A stretch of DNA of 64,000 bases from Roseateles_B sp041905785 (GCA_041905785.1 JAYRKJ010000015.1:1-64000); one strand, 5' to 3'. Positions 6,487 through 15,211 are shown, counted from the first letter of the stretch. Numbers and translations are program-made. Notes: generated from the letters alone by a model not told the origin.

Positions 6487-9400
6487 GACGTGGATTCCAC
6501 CGGCGCCAGCGGCTGGCGCCGCGCCTGCCGCGCGCGCAGCAGACGCTTCGCGAAGTCATAAAGCAGGGTCTCATGCCGGCGCGGTTCGCTGGGAGCGAGG
6601 CGATTGCTGTGCATATGCAGCAGGCTTTCCAGGATGGGCTCGTGCTGCGCCTGCGGCAGGGTCTGCAGATGCGTCTGGAGGTCCAGCAGCAAAGCCTGGC
6701 GCCGCGACGCCTGGGCGGCCAGCACGGACTGCCAGCGTCCCAGGCTGCCTTCACCCCGCTGCAGGCTCTCCAGCTCGCGACGGAACTCCCGGAAGCGGGC
6801 CCCGATGGCCACCAGGGCCGCCGAGCGGCCCGCGCTGCCGGCCTGCTCTTCCAGGAATTGCCGGGCCAGCTTGTCCAGCAGCGCCTCGCGCCGCTGCGGG
6901 TCTGGGCACAGCTGGCCGGCATAGGCATCGACAGACGCCAGCGCGTAAAGCCAGCGCGGCGGAACGTCCTGGCCGCCCTCGCCGGCCTGCGCCTCGATGT
7001 CCAGCAGGGACAGGACGTCCTCCGAATCCAAGGCGAAGAGCTGCTCGGCCAAGGCCATGCCGCGCGCGCCACCATAGCGCTGCAGTTCGGGCAGGTAGTC
7101 GTCCGCCTGCACCCGCCACAGCAGGCCGCGTCGCTGGGCCTGCGCCAAGCTGCCCAGCAGGCGTTCATGCAGCTGCAGCAGTGTGGCCCGATCGGGGGCC
7201 TGCAGGCGCAGGCGCAGATGCTCAAAGCTGTCCTGGAATCGTACGAAGAACCAGGCCTTGAGCTGCCCCAGGTCCCGCGCCGCTCGCAACAGCGGGGCCA
7301 CATGCTCGCGCAGCACGCGGTCGGCATAGCCGGCACCGGTGTAAAGGCGCAAATAGGCCCAGTCCTCCAGGCAGGGGCGGCGTTCGCCTTCGGCCACGAG
7401 CTCGGCCCGGCCTGGGTGCCAGGCCACGGCAGGCTCGGGCCTGCCCGAGGCTCGCGGCCTGCGCAGCGGCAGCAGCCATTCCTGGCTGTGCTGTTCAAAG
7501 GACTGCTGTTCTTCCGCCGCATTGAGCGCCAGGCATTCATGCAGCAGGGCCTGGGGTAGCTTGATGATCTCGTCAAGCAACAGCCCCACCGAGGCCGGAT
7601 TGCGCAGGTCCACCGGCAGGTGGTTGTCATGCTGGTCCCAGGTCACGAAGCGCGGCATGCCGCGCGCGGCACGCCAGGCATCGACCTGGCCTTGCACGGC
7701 GGCCTTGTTCAGCGCATCGATGTCGGCCGCATCCAGCAGCCAGCGGGCGCGCACCAGGATCAGCCCCTCGTACATCACCCGCGGCAGGATAGGCAGATGC
7801 TGCACGGCCTGCGGCCAGGCAAAGCCCATCCAGGGGCCGTCTTCATCCTGCAGGCCAGCCAGGAACTCATAGCTGCCGAGCTGCCGCGCGCTGTAGTTGT
7901 GCGCGCTGCTCAGGCGCGGAACCACGCGGCGGCCGCTGCGCAGCTCGCGGAGCACGAAACGATCGCCCAACAGCTGGATGCTCAAGTCGCTGAGCCAGAG
8001 TTGCTGCTCGCGCGGCTTGTCGCTGCTGCCTGCATAGACCAGCTCATGGCTTGACAACGATGGGCGGCGCAGGATGTTGAGCAAGCGGTCCTGCGGATGA
8101 TGGATCAGCTCCGCATACAGGCAGCCTTCCTGCTCGTCGCGCCCTTCGCGGGCATAGCGAGCGGCTTCCTCGCCCATCGCCGGGCTCAGGTGGCAAAAGC
8201 GCGCGATCAGCTCCAGGCCGTTGCGCCCGCCCAGGCCGCGCAGTTCGAACTGCGGATCCTGCCCGGCAGCGGCCGGCAGGCGGGCGAGCTGGGCGTACAG
8301 ACCCTCGGGCAGCGCCGGCTCAGCTGGCTCGCCCAGGCCCTGGAGGTCTGCCGCCGTCAAGGCGATGGGCGCATTGACGGCGCCCTGCGCGAAGAGCCTT
8401 TTGAGCACCAGGCGCTCCAGCGGCAGCATGGCGAGCGCCGCACCGCCCTCCCCCGCACCGGCGCCGCCCAGCTTCAAGCCTTCAAGCAATGGCGAGGCGA
8501 GGCTGCCACGGTTGGGATAGGGAACGCCCAGCTCCGGATGCAGTGCATAGGCGAGATTGACCTCGCGCTCCTCGAAACGCTCGCGGAACAGGCGCTTGTA
8601 CTCCTGCCGCAAGACCGGGCGGCGCGCCGTATGGCACAGCAGTGCCTGCAGCTTGCTCACCAAGGTTTCGACCTGGCCCGGCTCCAGCTGCGCCGGGCGC
8701 GCGTCCAGCGTGTCGATCTGCAGCACGCCGCGGCTGAGGTCCTCGCTGCCGATCTCGCGCTCGATGCGGTCGCGCAGGGCCTGGTAGGCCGGCACCAGTG
8801 AGCCCGGACTGTCCGCCTGGGCGCGCAGGCCATGCAGCTGACGCTGAATGTCCCGCAGTCCCTCGGCGGCGGGATGCGGTGGCATTCGCTCCAGCGTCTG
8901 GTCCAGGCTGCAGGCCGTTCCGGCCGTCGGTGCCAGCAGCGGCAGCAGCAGGCGGCGGTCGATCAGTTCATGCAGGAAGTCCGCGGCCTCGGCGGACTCC
9001 ACCTCCAGCTGCCGGCACAGCAGCGCGGCGAGCGCCGCGAAGCTGTGGGGACGCTGGGCTGCGTCCATCAGCAGCGCCAGCGCTTCGCCATGGACCAACT
9101 CGACGGCACGATAGCTGCGCTGGCGATTGGCCTGGTAGACCCAGTCGACATAGCTGAGGTGCTCGCCGCACTGCACGGCCGTGTCGCTGATCTTCCAAAG
9201 CAGTTCCTCGCGCAGGCTCCGGTGCTCCAGGGCGCGCTCCAGCAGGCTGGCTTCCACACCGCTGTCCAGGTGGATGCCGCGCCGCAGGACGGTCGTCTGC
9301 GATGGCGCCTCCTGCCCTTGCGGCCCGATCTGCGCCAACTGGACCTGGGCAAACAGGCCGAAGGGCGTGCAGCGGTAAGCCGCGCGGCTGAGAAAGCGCG

Positions 9401-9653
9401 CCAGGCTGGCGACCAGCTTCTGGCGCTCGCGCGGCAGGCGGCTGACCTCCCCCGTCCCCTGCCTCAGCTCCACGAGCCTGGCGTGCAGGGAAGGGCTGGA
9501 AACATAGAGCCCTTCTTCCAGCCATGGCTGCATGTACAGCGCGAGGATGTACTGCTCGGGATCGGCGCTTTGCTGCCAGTCCTGGAAATGCTGCAGAGGC
9601 AGCAGGGGATGGCGCAGCAAGGCAAACGCTGCCGGCGCGATCAGCTCTTTCAT
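6483..9653 (-). CDS. lanB: LanB-type lanthipeptide dehydratase
   Basis: This 1056-residue class I dehydratase activates Ser/Thr of the precursors with glutamyl-tRNA and eliminates glutamate. The protein shows the long N-terminal glutamylation region (about 1-700) and the C-terminal elimination domain (about 750-1040, around 'WAYLRLYTGAGYADRVL' and 'WFFVRFQDSFEHLRLRL'), so it is a full-length LanB and not a split form. The start at 9653 is chosen because GGAGGGAG lies just before it and the protein opens MKELIAPAAFALLRHPL. It heads the operon lanB-lanC-precursors. Upstream are a NagQ-like box (9925-9941) and a lux-box-like palindrome (9995-10014). There is no linked protease or exporter. Confidence 0.93.
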   Translation of the reverse strand: MKELIAPAAFALLRHPLLPLQHFQDWQQSADPEQYILALYMQPWLEEGLYVSSPSLHARLVELRQGTGEVSRLPRERQKLVASLARFLSRAAYRCTPFGLFAQVQLAQIGPQGQEAPSQTTVLRRGIHLDSGVEASLLERALEHRSLREELLWKISDTAVQCGEHLSYVDWVYQANRQRSYRAVELVHGEALALLMDAAQRPHSFAALAALLCRQLEVESAEAADFLHELIDRRLLLPLLAPTAGTACSLDQTLERMPPHPAAEGLRDIQRQLHGLRAQADSPGSLVPAYQALRDRIEREIGSEDLSRGVLQIDTLDARPAQLEPGQVETLVSKLQALLCHTARRPVLRQEYKRLFRERFEEREVNLAYALHPELGVPYPNRGSLASPLLEGLKLGGAGAGEGGAALAMLPLERLVLKRLFAQGAVNAPIALTAADLQGLGEPAEPALPEGLYAQLARLPAAAGQDPQFELRGLGGRNGLELIARFCHLSPAMGEEAARYAREGRDEQEGCLYAELIHHPQDRLLNILRRPSLSSHELVYAGSSDKPREQQLWLSDLSIQLLGDRFVLRELRSGRRVVPRLSSAHNYSARQLGSYEFLAGLQDEDGPWMGFAWPQAVQHLPILPRVMYEGLILVRARWLLDAADIDALNKAAVQGQVDAWRAARGMPRFVTWDQHDNHLPVDLRNPASVGLLLDEIIKLPQALLHECLALNAAEEQQSFEQHSQEWLLPLRRPRASGRPEPAVAWHPGRAELVAEGERRPCLEDWAYLRLYTGAGYADRVLREHVAPLLRAARDLGQLKAWFFVRFQDSFEHLRLRLQAPDRATLLQLHERLLGSLAQAQRRGLLWRVQADDYLPELQRYGGARGMALAEQLFALDSEDVLSLLDIEAQAGEGGQDVPPRWLYALASVDAYAGQLCPDPQRREALLDKLARQFLEEQAGSAGRSAALVAIGARFREFRRELESLQRGEGSLGRWQSVLAAQASRRQALLLDLQTHLQTLPQAQHEPILESLLHMHSNRLAPSEPRRHETLLYDFAKRLLRARQARRQPLAPVESTS

Positions 9654-9924
9654 GGTCTCCCTCCGAGACGGACTTCGTGATGCAGGAGACCCACCGATCC
9701 GGCGCATGCTGGCGCCAGCCCGCAAATCCCCTCCAGCCATCGCTCCTGGCGTCGTGCTGTCGACGCTCTGCGCCGGATCCTTCAGCGTCTCAGCCGCACC
9801 GACTCATGGGCCATCTCTCCAATGGCTTAGCTGCATGCCCATGAATCGCGGTGGCAAAACGCCTGTCCTCCCTGATTCGCCCCCAGAGGAGAGAAACCAG
9901 CAAGAATCCAATCGCGATATTTAA

Positions 9925-9941
9925 ATACCACTCTAATACCT
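9925..9941 (-). promoter_or_regulatory. NagQ-like box upstream of the lanthipeptide operon
   Basis: The minus strand reads AGGTATTAGAGTGGTAT, two (T/A)GGTAT half-sites 11 bp apart in direct orientation. It has the same form and orientation as the box at the nagK start. It lies 272 bp upstream of the lanB start next to AT-rich DNA that could be a -10 region. Confidence 0.55.
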
Positions 9942-9994
9942 GAACATATCCAGCGCAAGCAGGAAATCCAGCGCATGGCGCTGACTCCACCCCC

Positions 9995-10014
9995 ACCTGT
10001 CAAGTCTTACAGGT
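9995..10014. promoter_or_regulatory. lux-box-like 20-bp palindrome
   Basis: ACCTGTCAAGTCTTACAGGT has perfect outer arms ACCTGT/ACAGGT over 20 bp, the length of a LuxR-type binding site. Read on the minus strand it matches the V. fischeri lux box as I recall it at 15 of 20 positions. It lies about 340 bp upstream of lanB. No luxI or luxR homologue is in the window. Confidence 0.5.
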
Positions 10015-10184
10015 CAAAGGAGCGGCCAGCATTCAGCCTGCGGAGACGGGCGGCAGCCGGCGGACCTGCAGGCGCCCGGCGAGCAGGGTGAAGCCGGCGC
10101 GCCGAACACGACTCAGCCTTTTGCGGGGCGGGATGGGCGCAAGAAAAGCGCCATCAGGCGGGCGCTGCCGTTGCCGCGACGCCC

Positions 10185-11711
10185 TCAGGCTCGGGACTGC
10201 GCAGCCTCGCGCAGCCCTTCGAGCCATTCGCGATGCGAGGGCAGTTGCTCCAGCAGGCGGTGTGCGCGGGCCTGCACCTGCGCCAACTGCTGCCGGGCCT
10301 CGCGGCGCTCCGGCTCGCCGATCGGGAAGCCGCGGGTGGCGAACTTCATGCCGTAGAGCACATACAGGTAGTTCTCGACGTTGAAGAGCTCGAAGCGGCT
10401 GCCGAAGTCCGTGGCCTGCGGCGGCGCGACACGCCATTTCGCCAGCCGCTCCCGCAGGACTTCGGAAAGATGGCTGGGCTGCCGGTTGTCCAGCCAGAAG
10501 TCCGAGTCGCTGCGGTCCGACAGGTGGTAGTGGAGCTGGACGAAGTCGATGATGCGGTCCCATGCCAGGCGCGTCGCCTCGTTGAAGTGGCGCCGCAGCG
10601 CAGGCTCGTCGCCCCGTTGGCGTGGGAAGTTGCGCGACAGCAGCTGAGCCGAGAAGTCGGTCAGCAGGATGGACGTGGCTTCCAGGGGCTCGACAAAACC
10701 TTGCGCCAGGCCCAGTGCCGCGCAGTTGTGGCTCCAGAGTTGCTCGCGGTAACCGATCTTCATGGCGATCTTGCGCGGAGCGAACCCCGCTTCCGGCCGA
10801 CCCAGGTAGCGCGCGAAGGCAGCCACCGCCTCGTCCTCGCCCATGTAGGCGCTGGCATAGACGAAGCCGGTGCCGCGGCGCTGCGTCACCGGAATGTCCC
10901 AGATCCAGCCGGCGCGGTGCGCCGTCGCCAGCGTATAGGGGGCGATGGCCTCATCCGGCCCAATGGGCACCTGCTGGACCAGGGCGGTGTCGGTCAGCAC
11001 CTGGTGCGACTTGTCGACGAAAGGCACTTTGAGTGCGCCGTGGGTCAGCAGCGAGGCGAAGCCGCTGCAGTCCACGTAGAAGTCAAAAGCCAGGCTCTCG
11101 CCTGCGCGGGTGTGCAGGGCTTCAATCCCGCCGTCCACCGAGCGCTTCGCGCCAACGATGGTCGCCACCTGGTGCCTGACGCCGAAACGCTGCTGCGCGT
11201 TGCGCGCCAGGAGCTGGGCAAACTGCTGCGCATTGACGTGATAGGCGTAGTCCATCTCGCCCAGGTAGGGGCCCGAGGCGACCTGCTTGGGACTGCGGCC
11301 GGCCTCGGACAGGCGGGCGGCCACCGAGACCGCATCGAAGGGCTGCGGGCTGCCCTGCTCCAGCCAGTAGGGCGTCACATCCATGCCGCCAGGAAAGGGC
11401 GAGGCGAAGGCGTGCAGATAGTGGTGCTCGGCGCCGTGCCGCGCCGCGTCCAGCCAGCCCTGGAAGCGGATGCCTGTCTTAAAAGTCGTCTCGCAGGACA
11501 GAAGGAGCTCGGCCTCGCTGATGCCGAACTTCTGCAGCGACTGCTTGATGTAGGGCACGGTGCCTTCGCCAACGCCAATGATGGGCACCTCGTCCGACTC
11601 GATGACCGTGATGCTCAGCGCCGGGTCGGCCAGCAGCTCGCGCCCGAGGTGATTGGCCGCCAGCCAGCCCGCCGTGCCGCCGCCGATGATTGCAATCGTC
11701 TTGATCTTCAT
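10185..11711 (-). CDS. Tryptophan-halogenase-family flavoprotein
   Basis: This 508-residue flavin-dependent halogenase-family protein starts at 11711 (MKIKTIAIIGGGTAGW). Upstream ATGs add only a few residues with no ribosome site. The FAD dinucleotide motif GGGTAGW is at 10-16, the WxWxIP motif at 269-274 (WIWDIP), the catalytic lysine equivalent at Lys78 (TTFKTG) and the glutamate at Glu344 (EPLEATS). So the residues needed for chlorination in PrnA-like enzymes appear present. Relatives of this clade are commonly found beside TonB receptors in carbohydrate loci of Xanthomonas, Caulobacter and alteromonads, where their real role is unproven. A NagQ-like box lies 88 bp upstream, so a link to GlcNAc uptake is more likely than an indole antibiotic role. 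Modification of the neighbouring lanthipeptide is another possibility. Confidence 0.87.
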   Translation of the reverse strand: MKIKTIAIIGGGTAGWLAANHLGRELLADPALSITVIESDEVPIIGVGEGTVPYIKQSLQKFGISEAELLLSCETTFKTGIRFQGWLDAARHGAEHHYLHAFASPFPGGMDVTPYWLEQGSPQPFDAVSVAARLSEAGRSPKQVASGPYLGEMDYAYHVNAQQFAQLLARNAQQRFGVRHQVATIVGAKRSVDGGIEALHTRAGESLAFDFYVDCSGFASLLTHGALKVPFVDKSHQVLTDTALVQQVPIGPDEAIAPYTLATAHRAGWIWDIPVTQRRGTGFVYASAYMGEDEAVAAFARYLGRPEAGFAPRKIAMKIGYREQLWSHNCAALGLAQGFVEPLEATSILLTDFSAQLLSRNFPRQRGDEPALRRHFNEATRLAWDRIIDFVQLHYHLSDRSDSDFWLDNRQPSHLSEVLRERLAKWRVAPPQATDFGSRFELFNVENYLYVLYGMKFATRGFPIGEPERREARQQLAQVQARAHRLLEQLPSHREWLEGLREAAQSRA

Positions 11712-12110
11712 GGATTCCCTGCCTGGGGCCGCCAAGGGTTGCAAGGGCTTGCCTCGGCGCGCGGCCCGTCTCTGACTGCCATGGGGTCGAATCCTGATTG
11801 GTATTTAAGTGGTAGTCAATCAACATCGACCATGAGTGAAAAGCCCCCCGCACGAAAGGCCCAGGGCTGTCTATCGTCTGGCCGCTGCTCGCACAGATCC
11901 TTCCGAACCTAGCAGGTCTTGCAGTGGTGCGCCCCCGCGCTTTTCGCCATGCTTCGGCCGCGCCGTACCGGGAGGGGTCGGCGCCTGCAAGCGCCCGTCC
12001 CACCCCATGCCCGCCACAGACGGGGATGGCGCCCAAGACCACGATCGGGGAACGGCCGATGCACGCCCTGCGAGGGTGTGCGGCCGCGTCGGAGGCGGGA
12101 TAGAGAAACC
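11712..12110. other. Divergent promoter region, halogenase / exported unknown
   Basis: These 399 bp separate two divergent genes. The only structure I can name is the NagQ-like box at 11799-11815 set in an AT-rich patch. No further gene is supported. Confidence 0.6.
11799..11815 (+). promoter_or_regulatory. NagQ-like box upstream of the halogenase gene
   Basis: TGGTATTTAAGTGGTAG carries two TGGTA half-sites 11 bp apart in direct repeat. It lies 88 bp upstream of the halogenase start, in the opposite orientation to the nagK box. Confidence 0.65.
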
Positions 12111-13115
12111 ATGCAGCGACAACACCTGCTTCTGGGCGCCGTGATCCTGGCCTGTGCCGGCGCGGCCCATGCCGACTGGTCCCCCCGCATCGTCTCCGGC
12201 CAGTACGTGGCCACCGTGTCCTACGGCGGCGGCAGCCTGAGCTATGCCGAGGACAGGCGCAGCGGCGGCCCCCTGGGCACCCTGGCCGGCCAGATGAAGG
12301 CCGTGCCCTACAGCATGCAGACCAGCCTCAATGACTTCATGCGGCAGTCCGCAGCCAGCAAGGGCGTCAACTTCCAGAGCGGCACCCTGTCCGGCAACGT
12401 CAACGTGCAGATCCAGCCGCAGGCCAACGGCACGATGCTGATGACGCTGGGCGGCATCAGCTATGACGCCTACACGCAGTTCAGCGGCAAGCGCTGGGGC
12501 ATCATCTCCTACAGCTGCGTCAACCACGCGTCCCTGGGCAATCTGCAGGTCACGGCCCAGTACGGCGCGGCCACCGGCGAACTGCCTTCGGACAAGATCG
12601 GCGTCACCGCCAACGTGGGCTCTTCCACCGACTGCGACTCCAACCTCAGCTGGATGCTGCCCATCCTGGGCAACGTCCTGATCAACCAGGCCGAGGGCAA
12701 GATCGACCAGGGCGTGCTGAACGGCGTGAAGGGCTCGCTGGCCACGGTCAAGGACAGCCTCTTCTTCGGCCGCGACCAGAACTACCTGACCGGCCTGAAC
12801 AAGCTGATCCCGGCCGACAAGGTGGTGTCGCTGCCCAATGGCCAGACCTTCCCCATCGGCCAGTACGTGAACAACAACCTGGCCTACCTGATCGCCAACA
12901 GCCGGGTCAGCGTGCAACTGGGCAAGGGGGCGATCGTCCAGGGCGTTTATGGCACCGGCGAGCCCATGTCCGATGTCATCAGCGGCTCGGTCATCACCCT
13001 GACGCTGGACGTGCCCGGCGTGAGCTTCACGGTGAACCTCACCGAGAAGGTGGACGTGCTGTGGCAGTGGCAGTGCAGCCTGCGCGACCCGTCCCGCTCC
13101 TGCCCTATTCCCTGA
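12111..13115 (+). CDS. Exported protein of unknown function (334 aa)
   Basis: I do not recognise this protein. It starts MQRQHLLLGAVILACAGAAHA, a clear signal peptide, so the mature protein is periplasmic or surface-exposed. The sequence is rich in Gly, Ser, Asn and alternating hydrophobic residues (for example NVNVQIQPQANGTMLMTLGG), which suggests beta structure. Cysteines (SYSC, TDCD, WQCS, SRSCPIP) could form disulfides. GGAGGCGGG lies about 20 nt upstream of the ATG, a little far for a ribosome site. It is transcribed away from the halogenase and towards nagX. Short-range context gives no function. Confidence 0.75.
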   Translation: MQRQHLLLGAVILACAGAAHADWSPRIVSGQYVATVSYGGGSLSYAEDRRSGGPLGTLAGQMKAVPYSMQTSLNDFMRQSAASKGVNFQSGTLSGNVNVQIQPQANGTMLMTLGGISYDAYTQFSGKRWGIISYSCVNHASLGNLQVTAQYGAATGELPSDKIGVTANVGSSTDCDSNLSWMLPILGNVLINQAEGKIDQGVLNGVKGSLATVKDSLFFGRDQNYLTGLNKLIPADKVVSLPNGQTFPIGQYVNNNLAYLIANSRVSVQLGKGAIVQGVYGTGEPMSDVISGSVITLTLDVPGVSFTVNLTEKVDVLWQWQCSLRDPSRSCPIP

Positions 13116-13135
13116 GCCACGCCCATTGCGGCATG

Positions 13136-13161
13136 AAGGCCGACCCGCCAGGGCCGGCCTT
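13136..13161. terminator. Possible convergent terminator hairpin
   Basis: AAGGCCG ... CGGCCTT forms a 7-bp stem between the converging ends of the exported unknown and nagX. The loop is 12 nt and the T run is poor, so this is a weak call. Confidence 0.4.
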
Positions 13162-13193
13162 GTCCCGCTTCTAGCGGCCCACCTGCCCCGCCC

Positions 13194-14264
13194 TCAGAGC
13201 TTCCAGTACCAGCCGCGGCGATCCAGCGCCCACACGACGAGGCTCCAGACCGCGACGAAGGCCAGGGCAAAGCTCAGGGACTGGATCTCGGGACCGAAGG
13301 CCTGACCGACAGGCAGGAAGACGCCGCGGTACAGCGGCGCCATCCAGTCCAAGCCCTCCAGGAACACCGTGCACATCCAGGCGCCCGCATAGGCGGCCAT
13401 GGCATTAACGCCGAAGGCGCGCCCCAGCGGTGGCAGACCGCGGCGGTCCACCAGCTCGTAGGCCAGGGCCAGGGCGCCAAAAGCCCAGCCGCCAGTCCAC
13501 AACACGAAGCTGGGCGTCCACAACTGCTTGTTCCAGGGCACCCACAGCGCAGCGAGCGCGCCCAGCAGGAGCAGCAGGCCGGCGGGCAACCACAGACTGC
13601 GCCCCCGCCCCTGGCGCAAGCGCTCCCCGGCGATGAGCCCCAGCACCGCGCTGCCCAGGGCGCCCAGGGTGCTGAGCAGCCCCTCGGGATCATGGCCCAG
13701 CCCGGTGGCCGCGTCCCACTGGTAGTTCCAGCGCCCCAGGAGCAGCGTGTCCAGCCGCGAGGCGAGATTGGTGGACGGCTCCCAGCCCCCACCCCAGGCC
13801 ATCAGGCTGCCATAGCCCGCCAGCAGGGCGGCCAGCACGATCCAGCGCGCACGCTCGGCGCGCCAGGCAGTGCCCAGCAGGGCCGCCAGGGCCAGGCACA
13901 GGCCGATGCGCTGCATCACGCCCATCAGCCGGAAGGTCGGCTTGCCCATCAGCCACCAGGCCAGCAGGTGCAGCACGAGCCCCAGCACGAAGACCTTGGC
14001 CGCCCGCTTGAGCAAGGGCGGCAGCACGACACCCGCCGCTTCACCGCGGCTCCAGCGCCCGCCTGTGGCCAGGCTCAGGCTGACGCCGGCGATCAGCAGG
14101 AAGAAGGGGAAGATCAGGTCAGTGGGCGTGCAGCCGTTCCAGGCCGCATGCTCCAGCGGCCAGAACACATGGTCCCAGTCACCGGGGTTGTTGACCAGCA
14201 GCATGGCGGCCACGGTGAGGCCGCGCAGGGCATCGACGGAGGCCAGACGTTGAGGGGCGTTCAT
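13194..14264 (-). CDS. nagX: NagX-like membrane protein (heparan-alpha-glucosaminide N-acetyltransferase-like)
   Basis: This 356-residue integral membrane protein begins MNAPQRLASVDALRGLTVAAM, the 'R-x-x-S-x-D-x-x-R-G' opening of the DUF5009/acyltransferase-like family. It has about ten hydrophobic segments, including 'TDLIFPFFLLIAGVSLSLA'. NagX members occur in proteobacterial chitin/GlcNAc operons and are predicted to act on or transport amino sugars at the inner membrane; the reaction is not established. It is the last gene of the GlcNAc operon, 8 bp after the GH16 gene. Confidence 0.85.
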   Translation of the reverse strand: MNAPQRLASVDALRGLTVAAMLLVNNPGDWDHVFWPLEHAAWNGCTPTDLIFPFFLLIAGVSLSLATGGRWSRGEAAGVVLPPLLKRAAKVFVLGLVLHLLAWWLMGKPTFRLMGVMQRIGLCLALAALLGTAWRAERARWIVLAALLAGYGSLMAWGGGWEPSTNLASRLDTLLLGRWNYQWDAATGLGHDPEGLLSTLGALGSAVLGLIAGERLRQGRGRSLWLPAGLLLLLGALAALWVPWNKQLWTPSFVLWTGGWAFGALALAYELVDRRGLPPLGRAFGVNAMAAYAGAWMCTVFLEGLDWMAPLYRGVFLPVGQAFGPEIQSLSFALAFVAVWSLVVWALDRRGWYWKL

Positions 14265-14272
14265 CACGGACT

Positions 14273-15199
14273 CTAGAAGTCGCAGCGGCTTTCCAGCGCG
14301 GGCTGCGGCGTGGGAATGCCGTCTTCGCGGGCCAGCGCTTTTCGGCGGTAGGTCGCCACGGCGGCATCGACCTGATCCGGGCTCAGGACTTCGTTGCGGG
14401 CGTGAAATACCCAGTCCACATCCTGTTCGTAGCGCCGTACCGGGCCGCCCGCAGGCAGCAGGCCGCCGGGCGAAAACCACAGGTTGAAGTTGATGGACAT
14501 GGGCACGACCGGATAGTTGCGCCCGCCGTGCTCGGCCACCTGGCGGCCATCCAGGAAGAGACGGACTCGGCCCGCAGCCACCTGCATCAGCAGCACATGC
14601 CAGGCAGCGCCGCCTGCGCCCAGCGCACCCATCTCCTCGTGTGAGCCGTTGTGGGCCTGCCAGGGCTCGATGCGCACGGTCTGCCAGCTGATGCCGTAGA
14701 GCCGGGTCTTGTCACTGCCCCAGCCGCCGTTGGGCAGGTACTCCCAGTCGATCTCGCTGAACTCGGGGTCGAAGTCATGGCGCAAGGGCGCCACCGCGTA
14801 GAAGGTCTGGATGACGGGATCGCCGTCCGCGCCCTGCACCGGCGCATCGCTGAAGCGCACGCGGGCGGCGTACGTCCCTTCGAAGAACTTGCGCTGCTGG
14901 CAGAGCTGGGCCTGGCGCGTCCCTGCGCCGGTACCGTCGGTCTCGGCGACCAAGCGCAGCAGTCGGTTGCCCTTGAGCGCGGGATCATCAAGCAGCCGCA
15001 GCTGGGATTCGCCCCACTGCGCGCCGGGCACACCGGGATGGCCCGGCGCGGCGCGTACCGTCCAGCCGGCGGCACGCAGGCCGGCCAGGTCGGCATCGCT
15101 GAAATCGTCAAAAAAACGGCCGGCCCCGCTCTGCGCGGAGGCCGGCCCAAGAGACAAGGCAAGCGCAAGGCTCACCACATGAAGAAAGGGGGCGCGCAT
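14273..15199 (-). CDS. Secreted family 16 glycoside hydrolase
   Basis: This 308-residue protein has a signal peptide (MRAPFLHVVSLALALSLGPASA) and a GH16-type jelly-roll domain. The catalytic motif EIDWE (Glu149, Asp151, Glu153) is intact and sits in the usual FSEIDWEYLP setting. GH16 enzymes cleave beta-1,3/1,4-glucans, galactans or related polysaccharides; I cannot assign the substrate. It is 12 bp downstream of the permease gene and 8 bp upstream of nagX. A glycan hydrolase inside a GlcNAc operon suggests a mixed or GlcNAc-containing polymer, possibly a transglycosylase-like activity. The C-terminal 30 residues are not conserved-looking. Confidence 0.85.
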   Translation of the reverse strand: MRAPFLHVVSLALALSLGPASAQSGAGRFFDDFSDADLAGLRAAGWTVRAAPGHPGVPGAQWGESQLRLLDDPALKGNRLLRLVAETDGTGAGTRQAQLCQQRKFFEGTYAARVRFSDAPVQGADGDPVIQTFYAVAPLRHDFDPEFSEIDWEYLPNGGWGSDKTRLYGISWQTVRIEPWQAHNGSHEEMGALGAGGAAWHVLLMQVAAGRVRLFLDGRQVAEHGGRNYPVVPMSINFNLWFSPGGLLPAGGPVRRYEQDVDWVFHARNEVLSPDQVDAAVATYRRKALAREDGIPTPQPALESRCDF

Positions 15200-15211
15200 C
15201 GGGCAGAAGAA

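Larger units (their letters stand above)
9654..10184. other. Regulatory gap upstream of the lanthipeptide operon
   Basis: No gene is supportable in these 531 bp between lanB and the 3' end of the halogenase gene. It must contain the lan operon promoter. An AT-rich stretch at 9917-9941, the NagQ-like box at 9925-9941 and the lux-box-like sequence at 9995-10014 are the only clear structures. A confident -35/-10 pair could not be picked by eye. Confidence 0.6.

Noticed and set aside
9790..9996. Possible small gene (68 codons) between lanB and the halogenase
   Set aside because: No ribosome site, no conserved-looking sequence, and it overlaps the likely regulatory sites.
10233..11912. A long plus-strand open frame (about 559 codons) over the halogenase gene
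   Set aside because: Antisense shadow in GC-rich DNA; the minus-strand frame has all halogenase motifs.
12111..13115. Lanthipeptide immunity protein role for the exported unknown
   Set aside because: It is separated by the halogenase gene, lies on the opposite strand and resembles no LanI or LanFEG protein; nothing beyond proximity supports it.
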